Shown here: piece by piece, positions 24,450 through 37,101 of the stretch | Numbering within the stretch: position 1 is the stretch's first letter | Layout of the letters: every line of letters starts with the position of its first letter | DNA from: Cliona cf. orientalis | Lineage: Eukaryota; Porifera; Demospongiae; Clionaida; Clionaidae | Reading direction: 5' to 3' | DNA: 64,000 bases | NCBI GenBank assembly: GCA_963930775.1 | Contig: OZ005698.1 | Coordinates: 6,082,501-6,146,500, forward strand | Translations under genes and position numbers: made by a program | The notes under the pieces: generated by a model | What the model saw: the letters and a program-made list of their open reading frames with translations, nothing else | Databases searched by the model: none | What the model was told of the DNA's origin: nothing

Positions 24450-24521
24450 TAATATTTATGCAAGGGAAAATATACTTCCCCCTCTGCATTACTTGACCAA
24501 TCAGAACCAGATTCTACTGTT

Positions 24522-27500
24522 CTATTTCATTGGGACAAAGCTAGCTAGGTAAGAGCAAGACTTAGTGTGTACATGTATACATGTATGCATGCACATGTTG
24601 AGCTGACTCACTGTGAGTACTGGGACTGAGGTCACTTTTGGGCAGGCGGACGCTTTAGATTTGAGGTAGTCAAGCAGCTTGGTGCTCTCCAGCGACCGAG
24701 GTCTATTCAAGTTGGAGATATCCTGCAGTGATAGTGACCATGGTAGTTGTCATAGTACAATGTCATGATATTATACAAAAGCATCCTAGTTGCACACACG
24801 CCACATGCGCGCAAGCATGCACACATACATGCAATATCACGTCGTATTACATCACATCATAGAGCATACTGCTATTCTCAAAAAAATCACTTTGGTAGAG
24901 ATCGTATACTGAATACATATCCATGCAAGAATTCCTAGTAGCTATATACTATCAGCTCACCCTGATCCATGGATGTTGGAGCATCTCGCTGGAGGAGTAT
25001 CGCTGAGAGGGGGAGACCTTCATCAAGTGTTTGACGAAGTCCTTTGCCTCCTTTGAGATGTGGCTCCAGTAGCAGCTGGGGAACGAGATCTTGCCAAACA
25101 GGGTGTTAGATGTCAGGCTGGTCCGGCTCTTCCTAACAAACCATAATCACTATGAAAGTACTGGCACAGTAAACATATGCATGTACACTTGTAGCTCGAG
25201 GAGTCCAATTTTTACGGATAATCAACTAAACTGAAAATTAATGTTTATAATGATGGACATGAGTGCACACCTCAACATCGCTACTTGCACCCCTTGAAAT
25301 ATAAGATTAGGCACATCAGTAGGCTCCATGCACAAAAAATACTGTAAGTGTACTGATGGGTCAAGGTGTGTGTGTGTGATTATATACCTTCCAAATGGCA
25401 GAGAGCCACAGATAATGAGGTATGTAACCACTCCAGCCGCCCACACATCAAGCTTAGTACCATAGCTGAAACACAAAGAGAGATACATGTATGTATGCAA
25501 ATAGCTATAAAATTTATGAATTAGATGCCATCCACATGAGTTTGGGGGTATACAGACTGGCATACAGGTACATGTAGTCATGCAACAGTCTTAGTATAGT
25601 AATGATTTTATGGACCTTGAGATATGCTTTCATACTCACCCAATTTCAGAGATCATTTCGGGTGCACGGTAGTAGTGGTTCCCACAGACGAGGGAGAGAG
25701 GCTCTGTAGCCACAGCAGCGAGACTGAAACCACCAAGCTTCAACATCCAACTACCACCACGATCCAACGTCATCTGTAGGATAAGAAAGAAAGAGGAATA
25801 TTAAATAACATGCTACGTACGACCAGAGAGAAAGAGAGGGGGAGCAGAGAGGGATGGAGAGAGTTATGGAAGGAGAGAGAGAGAGAGAGGGAGGGAGGGA
25901 GGAAGGGAGGGAGAAAGAGGCTGACTTACAAACATGTTCTCTGGTTTGACGTCTCGATGCACTATCTGGTTGGCATGGAGATAGACCAGTGCTGTGCCGA
26001 GCTGCCTCACAGCAATGGCTGCATCTGCCTCACAGAAGTGCTGACAGTTTAGAATGGCATCAAACAAGTCACTTCCCTGCAGTATGAAATTGAAATTGAT
26101 GAGCAATAATATTGAAAACTGCTACAATTTTGGATGTACATAATATTATGTACATGTATAAAACTTCATTCTCACATGGCACATATTACACTGTAATTGC
26201 CTAATTAGGAGGGGAAAAAGTTTCCCAGCAGAAGTGGGCTCTTCCATGAAATTGATCCAAACTGGGATGAGGGGAAACCAGACTGTGCACTGCTCTTACA
26301 TTGACCTTGGTTACACGACATTGTGGCAGTACATCTACGATATTTAATCCAAAAGTAGCCTAGTTCACATACCTCAATTTGCTCTATGACTAGGTACATG
26401 TCGTCGGTTGTCTCCCAGTGGTCGAGCACCTGCATCACATTCTCCTGCCTCAGCATCTTCATGATGGTCACCTCCCTCAGGATCAGGTCTTCTCGGCCGA
26501 ACACTTTGGCTTTGTTGATGACTCTGAGAACGTGCTCCTTTCCCGTTGCCTTCTCTTCACACTGCTTCACCGTGGCGAAGTGTCCCTCACTCAGAGTCAT
26601 GCCAATGTGGTACTTATCTCTCTTGTGCTTGTTGCTGAGGAAGGCGTCAGTGGATTGGCTGAGGGAGAGACTCTTCAGAGCTAGCTCTGTCTGGCTCTCA
26701 ACCATCCACTTGGAAGCACTGCAATCGATAAAGAGTATTTTGCATAAAAAGACGCATTGCCTAAAACTAGGGATTGACTTACTTCACTAGTCTGGTGTGG
26801 TCCTTTGGTTTCTGTAAAGATTAAGTTCAGTAGGATAGTAATTATTAAACTAAATTTCTATTCAGATGCTATAGCTACATGTATATAGATCAAGGACTAA
26901 TGAGGGATCGAGGAGAGCTCAGACTAGTTAATGTACATACATGTACAACAGGAGCCAACTTAGAATCAATCTTCATATTCTATCATAATTTGCCTTTCCT
27001 CCCCCCTTCCCCTCACTCCATCCTCCACTACCCTATCCTCACCTGACTTAAGATTACAGTTGTTCCTTACAATATATGAGGTAAATAAACTCACTGGGAT
27101 GGCTGGTTGTTGATCATCAGACTCAAACATAGATGAGAGCTGGTTATCTTCATCTGTAAAACAAATCACATACACAACAGATAATGAGATTTGAGTGGCA
27201 TGCGGAGAGTCATTGGTTGTTGAATGCTTACACTGAGTCTGTATGCCGATGTTCCTGGTTTGCTGAGCTGCTTCAGAGGACGGAGTACTGGCTCCAGTGT
27301 CCAGATCACTACCAGATCCAATCTAGGTAGGAAAATACCGAACACTGCATATAAAGCCGAAAATTCTTGCTGGTCGAAAATGTCACCAAGCCCAGCTACA
27401 TTAAACATGCTTTACATCACAGAAATATTATGGTGAAATAGATTTTCATCAGTGCAGTATAATTACACAAATGTAGCTTCTATATCACAGGTTAAAAAAA

Positions 27501-30500
27501 TCAAGTTTGCTAATGAGAAAGGTGGCCATATTAGCAAAAATTTACTCCTGGTGAAAATTTCTAGCTATACAGTAACACAACCTACAGCATAATTTATGGG
27601 ATAGATTATGAAATTATGAGCCTTGAGGCTGAGACCCAAGACAGAACACCATTGCATATACAGCAACATGTCATTTGATCACATAGTATAGTATACATGT
27701 ATGTATGTGTATGTACAATCTAAGTGCAGTATGACCAATGAGCTTACAGGTCTTGGCAGCAGCATGTCTACAACTGACTGGCATATTCCCAGAGAGATTT
27801 CACTCTGAGGGGTCTGTGGCTGTACCAGAGGGTTGGGGAAGCCTCCTGCATGGACGGGGTAGGAGAGACAGAGAGAGAGAGAGAGAGAGGAGAGGGAACG
27901 ACATCAATAGGTCAAGGGAGACTCAACAGGCCATGAATAATGGAAATGTGCATGGCATTTTCACACAAAACACTTAGTCTAATTAATTGACATCAGGAAT
28001 CAAAACAACCACTTGAAGTCTTTAATTGCATTTGTAAACATGGATGCACTACTAGGACTCAAAATTAGTGTGTTTTCCTATGCTTATTGGGCACTGGTAC
28101 CCTTTCCCCAGGCTACTTGGCAAAGGATTATCGTCACTTAAACACGCAGCTTAATTTACACGCTAGGCTATATACCCATTACCAGATGATCTCTAGGAAA
28201 AACAATCAGCTTAGAAAAGTATAATATATGTACATCTAATTAGTGTAACGCATGTAAGTCCTAGAGAAACTGCTATGATTTTGCACTCACTTTGGTTTAG
28301 TAATTTCTTCCTTGCTGCATAGAGTGGTGACTCAATATCTGACGATGAGCTAGTCGACCCAGGTCTGTAGCTCAGCCCTGCGTACTTCTCGCTGATAAAT
28401 GAGAGTGTTCTAGGCCTCCCTGACTGAGCTGGCGACTCTTCCTCCTCGTCTGGAGAGACTGCTGGGGTGATGCTCTCAGAGACTGGCCGAGAGATGACTG
28501 CTGGCTCAGCGAATCCTACGCTAGGCTTGGCTTTCTCCTCCGGGTGCACTTCAACTGCTGACGAAGGCTCTCTAGGATTTCTTCTCTCTTGCTCTGAGTC
28601 CTCTCCATCTGATTGGTGTCTCTGATTTGATGCTGTCTGGATTTCTTCTGGTTTAGCTCTCTCACAGTCTGACTGATCACTGGCAGTTGCTCTTAAGCTA
28701 GATGATAGATCAGATTCTTCAGTAGTTGAAGATTTCTTCTCTGTAGTTTCGTGGACCACTCCACAATCTTCTTCTTCTGACTTATCAGCATCCTTATAGT
28801 TGGTGGATAGCCTGTCATTATGCGATGGCTCCAACCTTGCCTCATCCCCTCTAGATCTCTCCGGCAAACACTGCATACTAGCACTCTCTTTACCGCTCTT
28901 CTTCTTTCCTCCCTCCACGTTCGAGTTACGTGTGTGGGTAGTCCGTTCAGCTTCCTCAGCCACATGTTCACATGAACACGCAGCTACAACTGGTTCAGAA
29001 ATCCGACCATTTGATTCAGCCAGATCCGTGCCAGCTCCGCTTGTTAAGGTGGTCCCTCTTATTGGCAGAGCAGTGCCAGTTGGTTTCTCAGTAGCGCTGT
29101 GTGGTTGCAGCTGGCTCAGGTTAGGAACAGGTGCTGTATGAGAAGCATGAATAGTGTAAAATTTCTGTGATGAAATTCACGATTCATTGATTATTTGATT
29201 TCGTGGTATAAACAAGTGAATAGATTTCATAGGTGCAACGTAAAGCCATTCACATGCCTGGCATATGATAGCAACTGCAAATTTGAGTCCCCAGACCATG
29301 CATAACGGGAAGTGGATGGTATGGTATGTGCACTAATGCTCAGTAGAGGTATGTAATCAGGAAGGAGACAAATTTGGTAAAATTGATGTTGATGACAAAC
29401 AGGTTGGAATGCGAGGAATGTGTTTGTCTATGGACTGTATGTGTGTGGCAGGGAGCATTTCTTCCTACTGAATGTAAACTTGTTTTTTAGCTCATCCTGT
29501 TTATGTAAAATCAATCTTGCGCCACACACAAACCAATAAACAATCTTATGCTCATTAATCATTCATGAAAAATTTTCACGTATGGTGTAAATTTTAGCAT
29601 CAACATTGAAAAGCGGAGAATAAGGTTTAGAAACAAGGCTAATTGTTATTCCATGCACAAAGTAGAGTATCATTCTGCTATTCTGTGTGGAAGCATTAAA
29701 CAAAAGACTATAAAATAAGATGCACGTACATGTAAGTGGTAATTTACACTCACCTCCAGCTCCAGCCATGAAGTCTGCAATATCGAATTTCTCTTTGCCA
29801 GCTGCTATGAGCAAGTTGCCGGCTCTCCATAGCTGGGACAGACTCTGCACCTCCTCTCCGTCAGGTCTGTACAGCCTCAGATAACCATTGGGAGAGTTGG
29901 GAAGATTCTCATCGATAAGCTTCTTGGCTTCTTCCCATGAACGAATGGCCTCTCTCTTTAAGTAGACCATGACACTGCGTCTTGGCGGGGGCCCATTCTG
30001 GTAGACGGTGATTGCAGTAGGTTTGGCATTACTGGTAGCGGGGGAGAGAGGCTTAGGGTGGCTTGGTGCTGCAGTGGTAGTAATGGTAGTTGAGTTGGCA
30101 GAAAGAAACGATGTGTCCACCTCGGTGATGGAAGATAGTCTCATCGGTCTTGATGGCCGTCTAGTTCTAGACACCCTCCGACCGGTATTTCTACCGACGC
30201 CACTATTGGTATTATTATCCAGGCATACATCTTCCATCACTCCACTAGGGTTGCTATTTGCGGTGCTGGCAAAACTTGTACTCAACTCACCAGGAAAGCT
30301 CTTGGAGAAGACAGAAGGTAGCGCTGTCTCGCTGGGCCGAGACCTCGACGTCTTCCAGTCGGGATTCTTAACTTTTTTGTAGTCAATCCTTTTGAAAGGT
30401 TCCGTGGAGGCACAGACATAGACCTTTTGGTGCTCCAGTTCTGAAAGACTGTTGACTTTGGTGCCACCCTCTGGGGTGTAGATGCGTCGCACTCCGGCTG

Positions 30501-30858
30501 GGAGGTCAATGCGCTGCGAGAGTTCATCCAGCAGCACCTCCCAGCTTCGAAGAACCCTCGGAGAAATATTCAATTGCACTCCTTCGAAGAACTTATCTCC
30601 ATTCTTGACAAATTTTGCTACCATCGGCTCAAAAGCCACGAGGGAATTCTTTCTTTGCACAGTAGGCAACAACCTGGATCCTCTCCTGGTGTTCCTGTTA
30701 GTGCCTGGACTGGTTTCTACCTCAACTGGCTCACTGAATCTGATCAATCTTTGCAGTGGTTGCTGTTGCTCTGGCTTCAGCCGAGGAAGGCTACTGGACG
30801 TCGTGTTTTCACTATTCCAGCCCATATCTTTCTTGCTACTGGTTCTATTCACGGCCAT
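24522..30858 (-). CDS. Doublecortin-like kinase with predicted pseudokinase domain
   Basis: Exons are 29754-30858, 28291-29133, 27748-27845, 27232-27322, 27095-27153, 26783-26811, 26373-26718, 25930-26076, 25640-25773, 25388-25465, 24961-25132 and a last exon from 24722 down to 24612 or the stop at 24522. All join in phase, giving about 1,071 residues to 24612. Two doublecortin domains occupy about residues 83-162 and 281-362. These bind microtubules in DCX and DCLK proteins. A long Ser/Glu-rich linker follows, then a CaMK-type kinase most like DCLK. HRDVKPEN and APE are intact. However, the VAIK lysine is Arg (VLRVI, codon 26523-26525), DFG reads GFS (LKLGGFSLA, Asp to Gly at 25729-25731), and the Gly-loop is SEGHFA. 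Catalysis is therefore doubtful. The C-terminal end is the uncertain part. Confidence 0.9.
25850..25920. repeat. Purine-rich (GAGA/GGGA)n tract in a kinase-gene intron
   Basis: Interrupted GAGAGA and GGGAGGGA repeats lie directly beyond the donor of the HRD-encoding exon. On the transcribed strand they read as a CT-rich tract. Confidence 0.8.
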
Positions 30859-31214
30859 TAGCGTACATGTGTATACTTGCAGCTGCTACCTGACTGATAT
30901 GAGTTCAATGACGACCAAGTTCACTTGTCAGTTCAGCTGCTGTCACAGTTCAGTGAGGTCCATCCATCGATATCTTGCCGTTGACATATCTTTACTTTTG
31001 TGTTCTGTGTTTCTTGACTGCACCAACCGCCTTATTCTGGTCTTATTTCAAGCACATCTGCGAGAATGAGCTCCCATATTCACTGACTTCGCGCCCTCCG
31101 CCCCCAATCCACTCCCACCATGTACCATACTCCCACGCACGCGCGCAACATACGGTGTCAGGGCCCGTCATCAATGAATAAGTGCTAAGTCAGCTCTAGC
31201 TCTGTATCTGCTCT
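30859..31214. promoter_or_regulatory. Divergent intergenic promoter region (doublecortin-like kinase / OGFOD2)
   Basis: Only 356 bases separate the two start codons, which point away from each other. Both promoters must lie here or share elements. I see no clear TATA box at a fixed distance. The region is moderately GC-rich near 31,080-31,150 compared with its neighbours. Confidence 0.55.
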
Positions 31215-34200
31215 ATGGACGGCAAGCTGATCTGCGCTTGTTTCTTCACTGATAACATATTTCTCCACGAGTATAGGCTACATATCTCCTACCACGACGA
31301 TCAGCAGTTTACACGGGACTACAAAAAGGTACTATTTTATCCAGATGAGCATGATGTGAATTGATTGGTTATTGGTTCTCCCAGGTGTTGGAAGAGAGGG
31401 GGTGCAGGGACGAAGAATCATTTCAGCAAGCTCTAAAAGATGTAGGTATGTGTTTTGGCTACAGCTATAATATACTTGTATGTGTCATGTTATTATCCGG
31501 TAGCTGCCCCCCTTCGCACTATCATGCGTCACCAAGTACTACAATAAAAGTTAATCATAATGATCAAAGTTGATATGAATATTATTGTGAATTACCCCAA
31601 ATAGGTAAAAATTGAAATTGAGAGGCGGAGAAAGTTGGGAATTGAGTATGTGGAGAGATGCCAATTAGTGAAAGAGAAATATAAACCATTGCATCCATCA
31701 GTCTATCACATATCAGTGAGTACACGCAATCAGTTAGAGAGAGAGAGAGAGAGAGAGAGATATTCAAGTTTGTCTGCGGTTGCTAGGCAATCAAGCTTTT
31801 TGTAGTCAAGTTGCCACCTGGGTGAATATGCCCACGGGTATATAGCTCCCAGATGAAAGGGATAGTTGCATGACTGGATTGAGCATCTCATGCACAATAC
31901 ATGCATAATCCTCCTGATGCACATGTACATTTTCGTGTACATACAAAATATTATTGTATACATTCATGCACAATGCATTATACCGTAAATCGCGAATATT
32001 TCGTGTCTAAAATATTTCATGCGATAAATTTTCACGTTAAATAATTTTCGGACAAACGACCCTGTACCTATTATCGTTAATATTGCGCATGTATTTTCGT
32101 GCGTTTAATTTTCGCACAAGCCAGGCTGTCTGAAAATATTTTAACATCGAAATATTCGCGATTTACGGTAATTTTGTTTAATACAGGAAGCGTTCTTTGA
32201 TCCAGAGTTCTTGAGTATTGTTGAGTACTGCAGGCGAGGTGGGAGTTCGCCCGATGGCCTGATGGACATGATCACCGAGGAGAAAGGTAGTGCATGACTG
32301 AGTACATGATATTATTATAGCTTGATATTAGACTCTTGTCCCTATCAAATTTGCGAACTAATCGGATAAGGGATAAATCCATTAATTTTACTGTTGTACA
32401 TGTACTGTATGTATGATATTATTGATTGATCACTATAACTCCATATCGGACAAAATGTTATGATTAGATAACTCATCTCCATAAAATACTCGTTAAACCA
32501 GCTAACACTAGTGTACGTACACTATAATAATGAGATGTATGTTTCTCTTCCTACAGCTCCCAACGTGTACTCGTTCCCTGTATTCACTGCTTCATTCTGC
32601 AGCCTTCTGATGGAGGAACTGGAGCACTTTGAGCAGTCTGAGGTACCAAAGGGAAGGCCAAACACCATGAACAAGGGAGGGGTAAGGTAGAACCATACTC
32701 TGGTCAGCCATGATACAGAGCTTACAAGTTAAGATATTATCTCTGCTGATTATTGGTCCAATATGTTGTGCAAATCAGATTCATGCCACATGGCTAGCAT
32801 AATTATGATTATCATGTGACACCACACTATAGACATCTATTGCATACGTGTGAGCAATGAGCAAGATCTTGATGCATAGCTGTACCAAAATGATGCACAT
32901 GTATCATAATGCCTGTCGATCACTTTACATGCTGCATTCTGCGTGCCAGAAACTGCTTGATTGTAAAACATTAGTTGAGGTGCACGAGTGTACACAACCG
33001 AATAGCAAGATCTTTCAATTGCATGCCCGTGGCCCCTTTCATCATTAGCTTATCTCATGAAAATTCATCTTCCACTACCAATCCTAAATCTAAGGGTAAC
33101 CACCATACGTGCATGATCATCCCCACCCCAACAATTAGAAGTTTGATTGTTGGTTGATAGCCAACAAATGCACATGTACAATGTCATGTACATATACATT
33201 TATCCAGTCGCTACTTCTTCTCCTCTTCATGCCTGACACAGATTCTCCTGTCTGAGCTGGGCTTTGACGAAGGCTTCATGAATATCCTAAGGAGGGAATA
33301 CCTCATGCCAATCGCTAAGCTGCTGTACCCAGAGTGGGTGGGGCTTAGAGGGCTGGACTCCCACAGGGCGTTCATTGTCAAGTACACCATTGCGGAGGAT
33401 GTTGAGCTGAGCTATCACTATGACAACGCCGAAGTCACTCTTAATGTCTGCCTAGGGAAGCAGTTCAAAGGTGGTGATCTCTACTTTGGCCCTATGAGAA
33501 TGGTGAGGACACTAAAAAGTTTTCTTCGATGTAATTGAATCTTCAAAGTAGAATTTATATTATTAATGGAGACTCCAGACACACTATCAGCCCTTGTATA
33601 ACAGTTAGATACTGAGTACAAGGGATCTACGCGATTTAGAGACCCGAATGCCTGAGGCAGTAGCGTCCTGAGCGCAGCGAGAGCGCTACTGTAACATAGA
33701 TCCCATTGGACGAGGTATCTAACTTATTTAGAATATAGCAACTGTAACCATGACAGCATGAAAGTTCAAAAGAAGAGTCAAAAAAGCTAGCTAGAACGAG
33801 AACTGTGAGTTAGCAACAAACCCTAGCGCCTGAGCAGCTCTCAAGTCACCAATTAGTGTACACTAACGCTCGGTTCGATGCATCATGGGTGTGGCCAAAC
33901 GTGGCTACCTCAGCTTGAGTCCAGTAATGAGCATGCATGCAAGCACTATGGACTACTTATTGTGAGTGTGGTTTCCTAGGAGAGAGCTACATGTAGTACA
34001 GCACTGATTTGAACTAATAATGTGCAATCATCGCACACGTAGCTACAGCCTTGTTGCTATGCTAGACCAACCAGGTTTCTAAAGCCCTGTTTACACATAC
34101 AAACTGGCTTAGACTAAACTGCTTTGGAATGTGCTTTAATCACGTTTATACGTATATAGGGCCTTAAGCCAGCTTATGTAAGTGCTTTAAGGCGGTCTCC

Positions 34201-36741
34201 CTGTCAGAAAATTTCCAGACGGTTTTTTCTCCAAATACCATAGAGGATATTCAAGGGGAAAATATACCATTGTAATCCTCTCAATGAGTTCTTTCTAAAG
34301 AACTCCTTTTCAAAACAAGTGGGGTAAAGTTTTATTTTCAGATTTTTTCCTGTACCCCCCATAAATGAAAACACAATGTCATATCGAAGTACTTGGAAAA
34401 ATAGACATTTTAGTGCAAGTTTCAAAGGACATCAATATCTCGGCTTCTATCCCCCCTACGGACGTGAAACTTGCACTAAAATGTCTATTTTTCCAAGTAC
34501 TTCGATATGACATTGTGTTTTCATTTATGGGGGGTACAGGAAAAAATCTGAAAATAAAATTTTACCCCACTTGTTTTGAAAAGGAGTTCTTTAGAAAGAA
34601 CTCATTGAGAGGATTACAATGGTATATTTTCCCCTTGAATATCCTCTACGGTATTGGAGAAAAAAACGTCTGCAAATCGTCCTGACGGGGAGACCCCCTT
34701 AAGCCAGCTTAGCGCATTTATACTAAGCCAGCTTAAACTTCCAAACTGGTTTAAAGGCCTAGTGTAAACGGGGCTTAAGTTGGTTAGAAGCATTGGTTTG
34801 GCCAATCAGATTGCAGTATTTGTTACAGCTATATTCTAATGTGTACATAATAATATATGACCAGCTATGAGAAAAGGGACCATTTGGGAGTTTTTTTGTT
34901 TGTTTGTAGTATGTAGTTTGTTGTATGAATGTAGTGATGTACCGTTCATGCAGCTAATCCGCTCTGTTTGTGCCTAGACAAACATAGGCTGTAACTACTT
35001 ACTACCAGCTACATAATTTTGTTGAAAGTAAGCTACATGTAATTGGGCATAAAAATTCATTGTCTGCAATGGTCCCTTTTCTCATAGCAGGTCACATATT
35101 ATTACAGCCTAAGGGTGGATTACTTTGCAAAAGGCCATAGTTACATTGTTACACAGTAGCTTGTCAGGTTATCAGTTTCAGCAAACTTTAGGCCATATGG
35201 ATACTTGAGTTATTCTGCTATACCAATAATATTATTATAGCGTGTTCGGCTGTTGATCTACACTGGTGTAGGTCAACAGCCGAACATGCTACAATATTGG
35301 CTAGTGTAGATCGACAGCCGAGCATGCTACAGTATTGGCTAGTGTAGATTGACAGCCGAGCATGCTACAGTATTGGCTAGTGTAGATCGACAGCCGAACA
35401 TGCTACAGTATTGGCTAGTGTAGATCGACAGCCGAGCATGCTACAGTATTGGCTAGTGTAGATCGACAGCCGAGCATGCTACAATATTGGCTAGTGTAGA
35501 TCGACAGCCGAGCATAATATAATATTGGTATTGACAATGGTTTTTAAAATCCACTGCATAATAATATCCATGACACATTGTCATAGAGGTGTTATGTTGA
35601 TCGGCTGCATGATTTGTAAATAGCCTTCTTTCCCAATCACTAAACAATACCAAATCATTGATTCACGGCCAAATCCCAATGCTTACCTACCGTTTTCATT
35701 TGCTGCATATGGATCTCCCAAGCAATCTCCACTGTGCATTGGATATACCGTACTCGCTCTAATTATTCGAACATTCTAATAGCCCGAACGGCAAGTTTAA
35801 GTAATTTATTTCCTTCCTAATTCGTCGAACATCTTGAATTTCAAGTTTTCTCATCCGCTCTAAATCAACCGAACGGCCACACGGTACGGCATGGCAGGAG
35901 CTCGAGACAACTCTTCCACGTTCATCGAAGAGTGTGGCTACCACATCTTGGACAGCATATAAGAGCAGAAAGGTAACACAGACACAGCCTCGGACGGCGA
36001 TCATTTTATGATCGCTACTGAAAACTCTAGAGCTGACAACGATAAACCTATAGTTGGACATCAGCTGCTGTTTCTTCGTCACTATAGTAGTGCTTTCTCC
36101 ATTTGCACCAGATCCGTTCTATTTACACTCGAACAAACCATTGCCCGAATTTATTTACTTTCTATTTAACCCCGAATGGCGATATTAATAATTATTTTTG
36201 GCCGTTTGGATAATTAGAGCGAGTACGGTATAATGAGGTTCCATACATTGTCAATGTCATTATAATAATTTACCATAGTATTCCACCCACTCAGACTTGA
36301 TATTATATGCAGTGATATAAATCGAAGCCGCTATTGTTATGATATTATAGTATGACATTGTATGAAATGTGATACAACGCAGTAAGTCCGCATGTGGGCT
36401 AAAATAATTGTAATTATGGCAACTTATGTACTTATCATGTATTATTATTATTATTAAAGTTTCTTACAACCCCACAGGATAGAGGCACAGTGGCCATTCA
36501 AGAGGAGCACACCTACAGCCATATCCAGGGCCGAGGGCTGCTCCACCGTGGGCAGCACATGCACGGGGCGAGGGAGATCACTGAAGGAGAACGCTATAAC
36601 CTCATTGTGTGGATGAGAGCGTCATCGATTCGCAACAACCTGTGTCCGATGTGTGACCAGCCGCCAAGGCTGGTGGCAACGGAGGGATGTGGCGCTGGAT
36701 TCACAAAGAACATCACTCACGAACCCTGTACTGTTGTATGA
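31215..36741 (+). CDS. OGFOD2: OGFOD2-like 2-oxoglutarate/Fe(II)-dependent oxygenase
   Basis: Exons 31215-31328, 31385-31441, 31605-31715, 32187-32286, 32557-32681, 33242-33502 and 36478-36741 join in phase to give 343 residues. Human OGFOD2 is about 350. Conserved blocks include CFFTDNIFLHEYRLHISY near the N terminus, PKGRPNTMN, LDSHRAFIVKY and TLNVCLGK. The C terminus has SIRNNLCPMCDQPP. The Fe(II) ligands are HxD in SYHYDNAE and a distal His in LLHRGQHMHGA. The Arg of ERYNLIVWMRAS, or the Arg beside it, is placed to bind 2-oxoglutarate. The substrate of this family is not established. The last intron (33503-36477) is about 3 kb, much longer than the others, because several MITEs and a tandem repeat have accumulated in it. 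Confidence 0.92.
31983..32168. mobile_element. MITE, TA-flanked, CCGTAAATCGCG terminal repeats
   Basis: The ends CCGTAAATCGCGAATATTTC and, reverse-complemented, CCGTAAATCGCGAATATTTC are identical and flanked by TA. The interior is AT-rich with more inverted words (TTTTCG, CGAAAA). It lies in an OGFOD2 intron just before an exon. Confidence 0.8.
33603..33723. repeat. Short inverted-repeat element, AGTTAGATAC ends
   Basis: AGTTAGATACTGAGTACAAG at the left is partly mirrored by GACGAGGTATCTAACT at the right. A second inner pair is GGGATCTA and TAGATCCC. The centre contains AGCGCAGCGAGAGCGCT. Probably another small MITE in the same intron. Confidence 0.5.
34083..34775. mobile_element. MITE with TAA target duplication (AGCCCTGTTTACAC ends), interrupted by another element
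   Basis: The ends AGCCCTGTTTACAC and GTGTAAACGGGGCT are inverted repeats, flanked by TAA at 34080-34082 and 34776-34778. A 3-base TAA duplication points to the PIF/Harbinger group. Inner inverted copies of AAGCCAGCTTA and AAACTGG repeat on each side of the insertion at 34191-34698. Confidence 0.7.
34191..34698. mobile_element. Near-perfect palindromic MITE with TTAA target duplication
   Basis: Two arms of about 233 bases (34191-34423 and 34466-34698) are reverse complements with few mismatches around a 42-base centre. TTAA flanks both ends (34187-34190 and 34699-34702), as in piggyBac-type insertions. The terminal sequence is GGCGGTCTCCC on one side and GGGAGACCCCC on the other. It is nested within the TAA-flanked element. 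The open frames within it are mirror images of each other and not genes. Confidence 0.8.
35263..35528. repeat. 38-bp tandem repeat, seven units
   Basis: The unit reads CTAGTGTAGATCGACAGCCG followed by AGCATGCTACAGTATTGG. It occurs seven times in 266 bases with few substitutions. The first unit pairs with a preceding inverted stretch (35244-35263, GTTCGGCTGTTGATCTACAC), forming a 20-bp hairpin with a 2-base loop. Confidence 0.9.
35748..36228. mobile_element. MITE, TA-flanked, CCGTACTCGCTCTAATTA terminal repeats
   Basis: CCGTACTCGCTCTAATTATT at the left and TAATTAGAGCGAGTACGG at the right are inverted repeats with TA on both sides. The interior repeats CGAACGG and CCGAAT words. A 107-codon minus-strand frame inside has no recognisable domain. 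Confidence 0.75.
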
Positions 36742-37101
36742 ATGAACTCCAATCATGATACACTATGTCATGTCCATGTGTTGTATAAAGCAGAACAAGT
36801 GGCTCCTGACCTGGTTACAGCAATTTCTCAGTATAGATCAGATATTAATATTATTATTATTATTATTATTATTATTATGTTAGTAGATTAATTAGTTCCA
36901 AGAAGAACTGCCAGAATGCCTCAGAAACGTTCTCAGAGAGTCTAGATTTCCGATTTTCTGGCTCCCTAGGTGGCCATATGCATTGTACAATATACACGTT
37001 GCGTGCGTGGGATCATGCATCCATGGTGGGATTCATGATCATGGTCTTATTGGGGGGAGTGGCTAACGGACTCATTCGCAACTATTTGGAATGCTTTTAA
37101 T
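36742..37101. other. Intergenic between OGFOD2 and the START-domain gene
   Basis: Same-strand neighbours are 360 bases apart. It contains an (ATT)n microsatellite at about 36848-36880 and no exon I can recognise. Confidence 0.5.

Noticed and set aside
28693..29141. Frames overlapping the Ser/Glu-rich linker exon of the doublecortin kinase
   Set aside because: Other-frame or antisense shadows; the phase-matched frame explains the exon.
30008..31069. Plus-strand frames of 124 and 195 codons
   Set aside because: Antisense to the doublecortin exon, leucine/serine-rich shadow without domains.
34204..34685. Two nearly identical 73- and 106-codon proteins
   Set aside because: They are the two arms of the palindromic element read on opposite strands, not genes.
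35240..35530. CRISPR array (regular 38-bp repeat)
   Set aside because: Units are contiguous with no unique spacers, and the host is a eukaryote.
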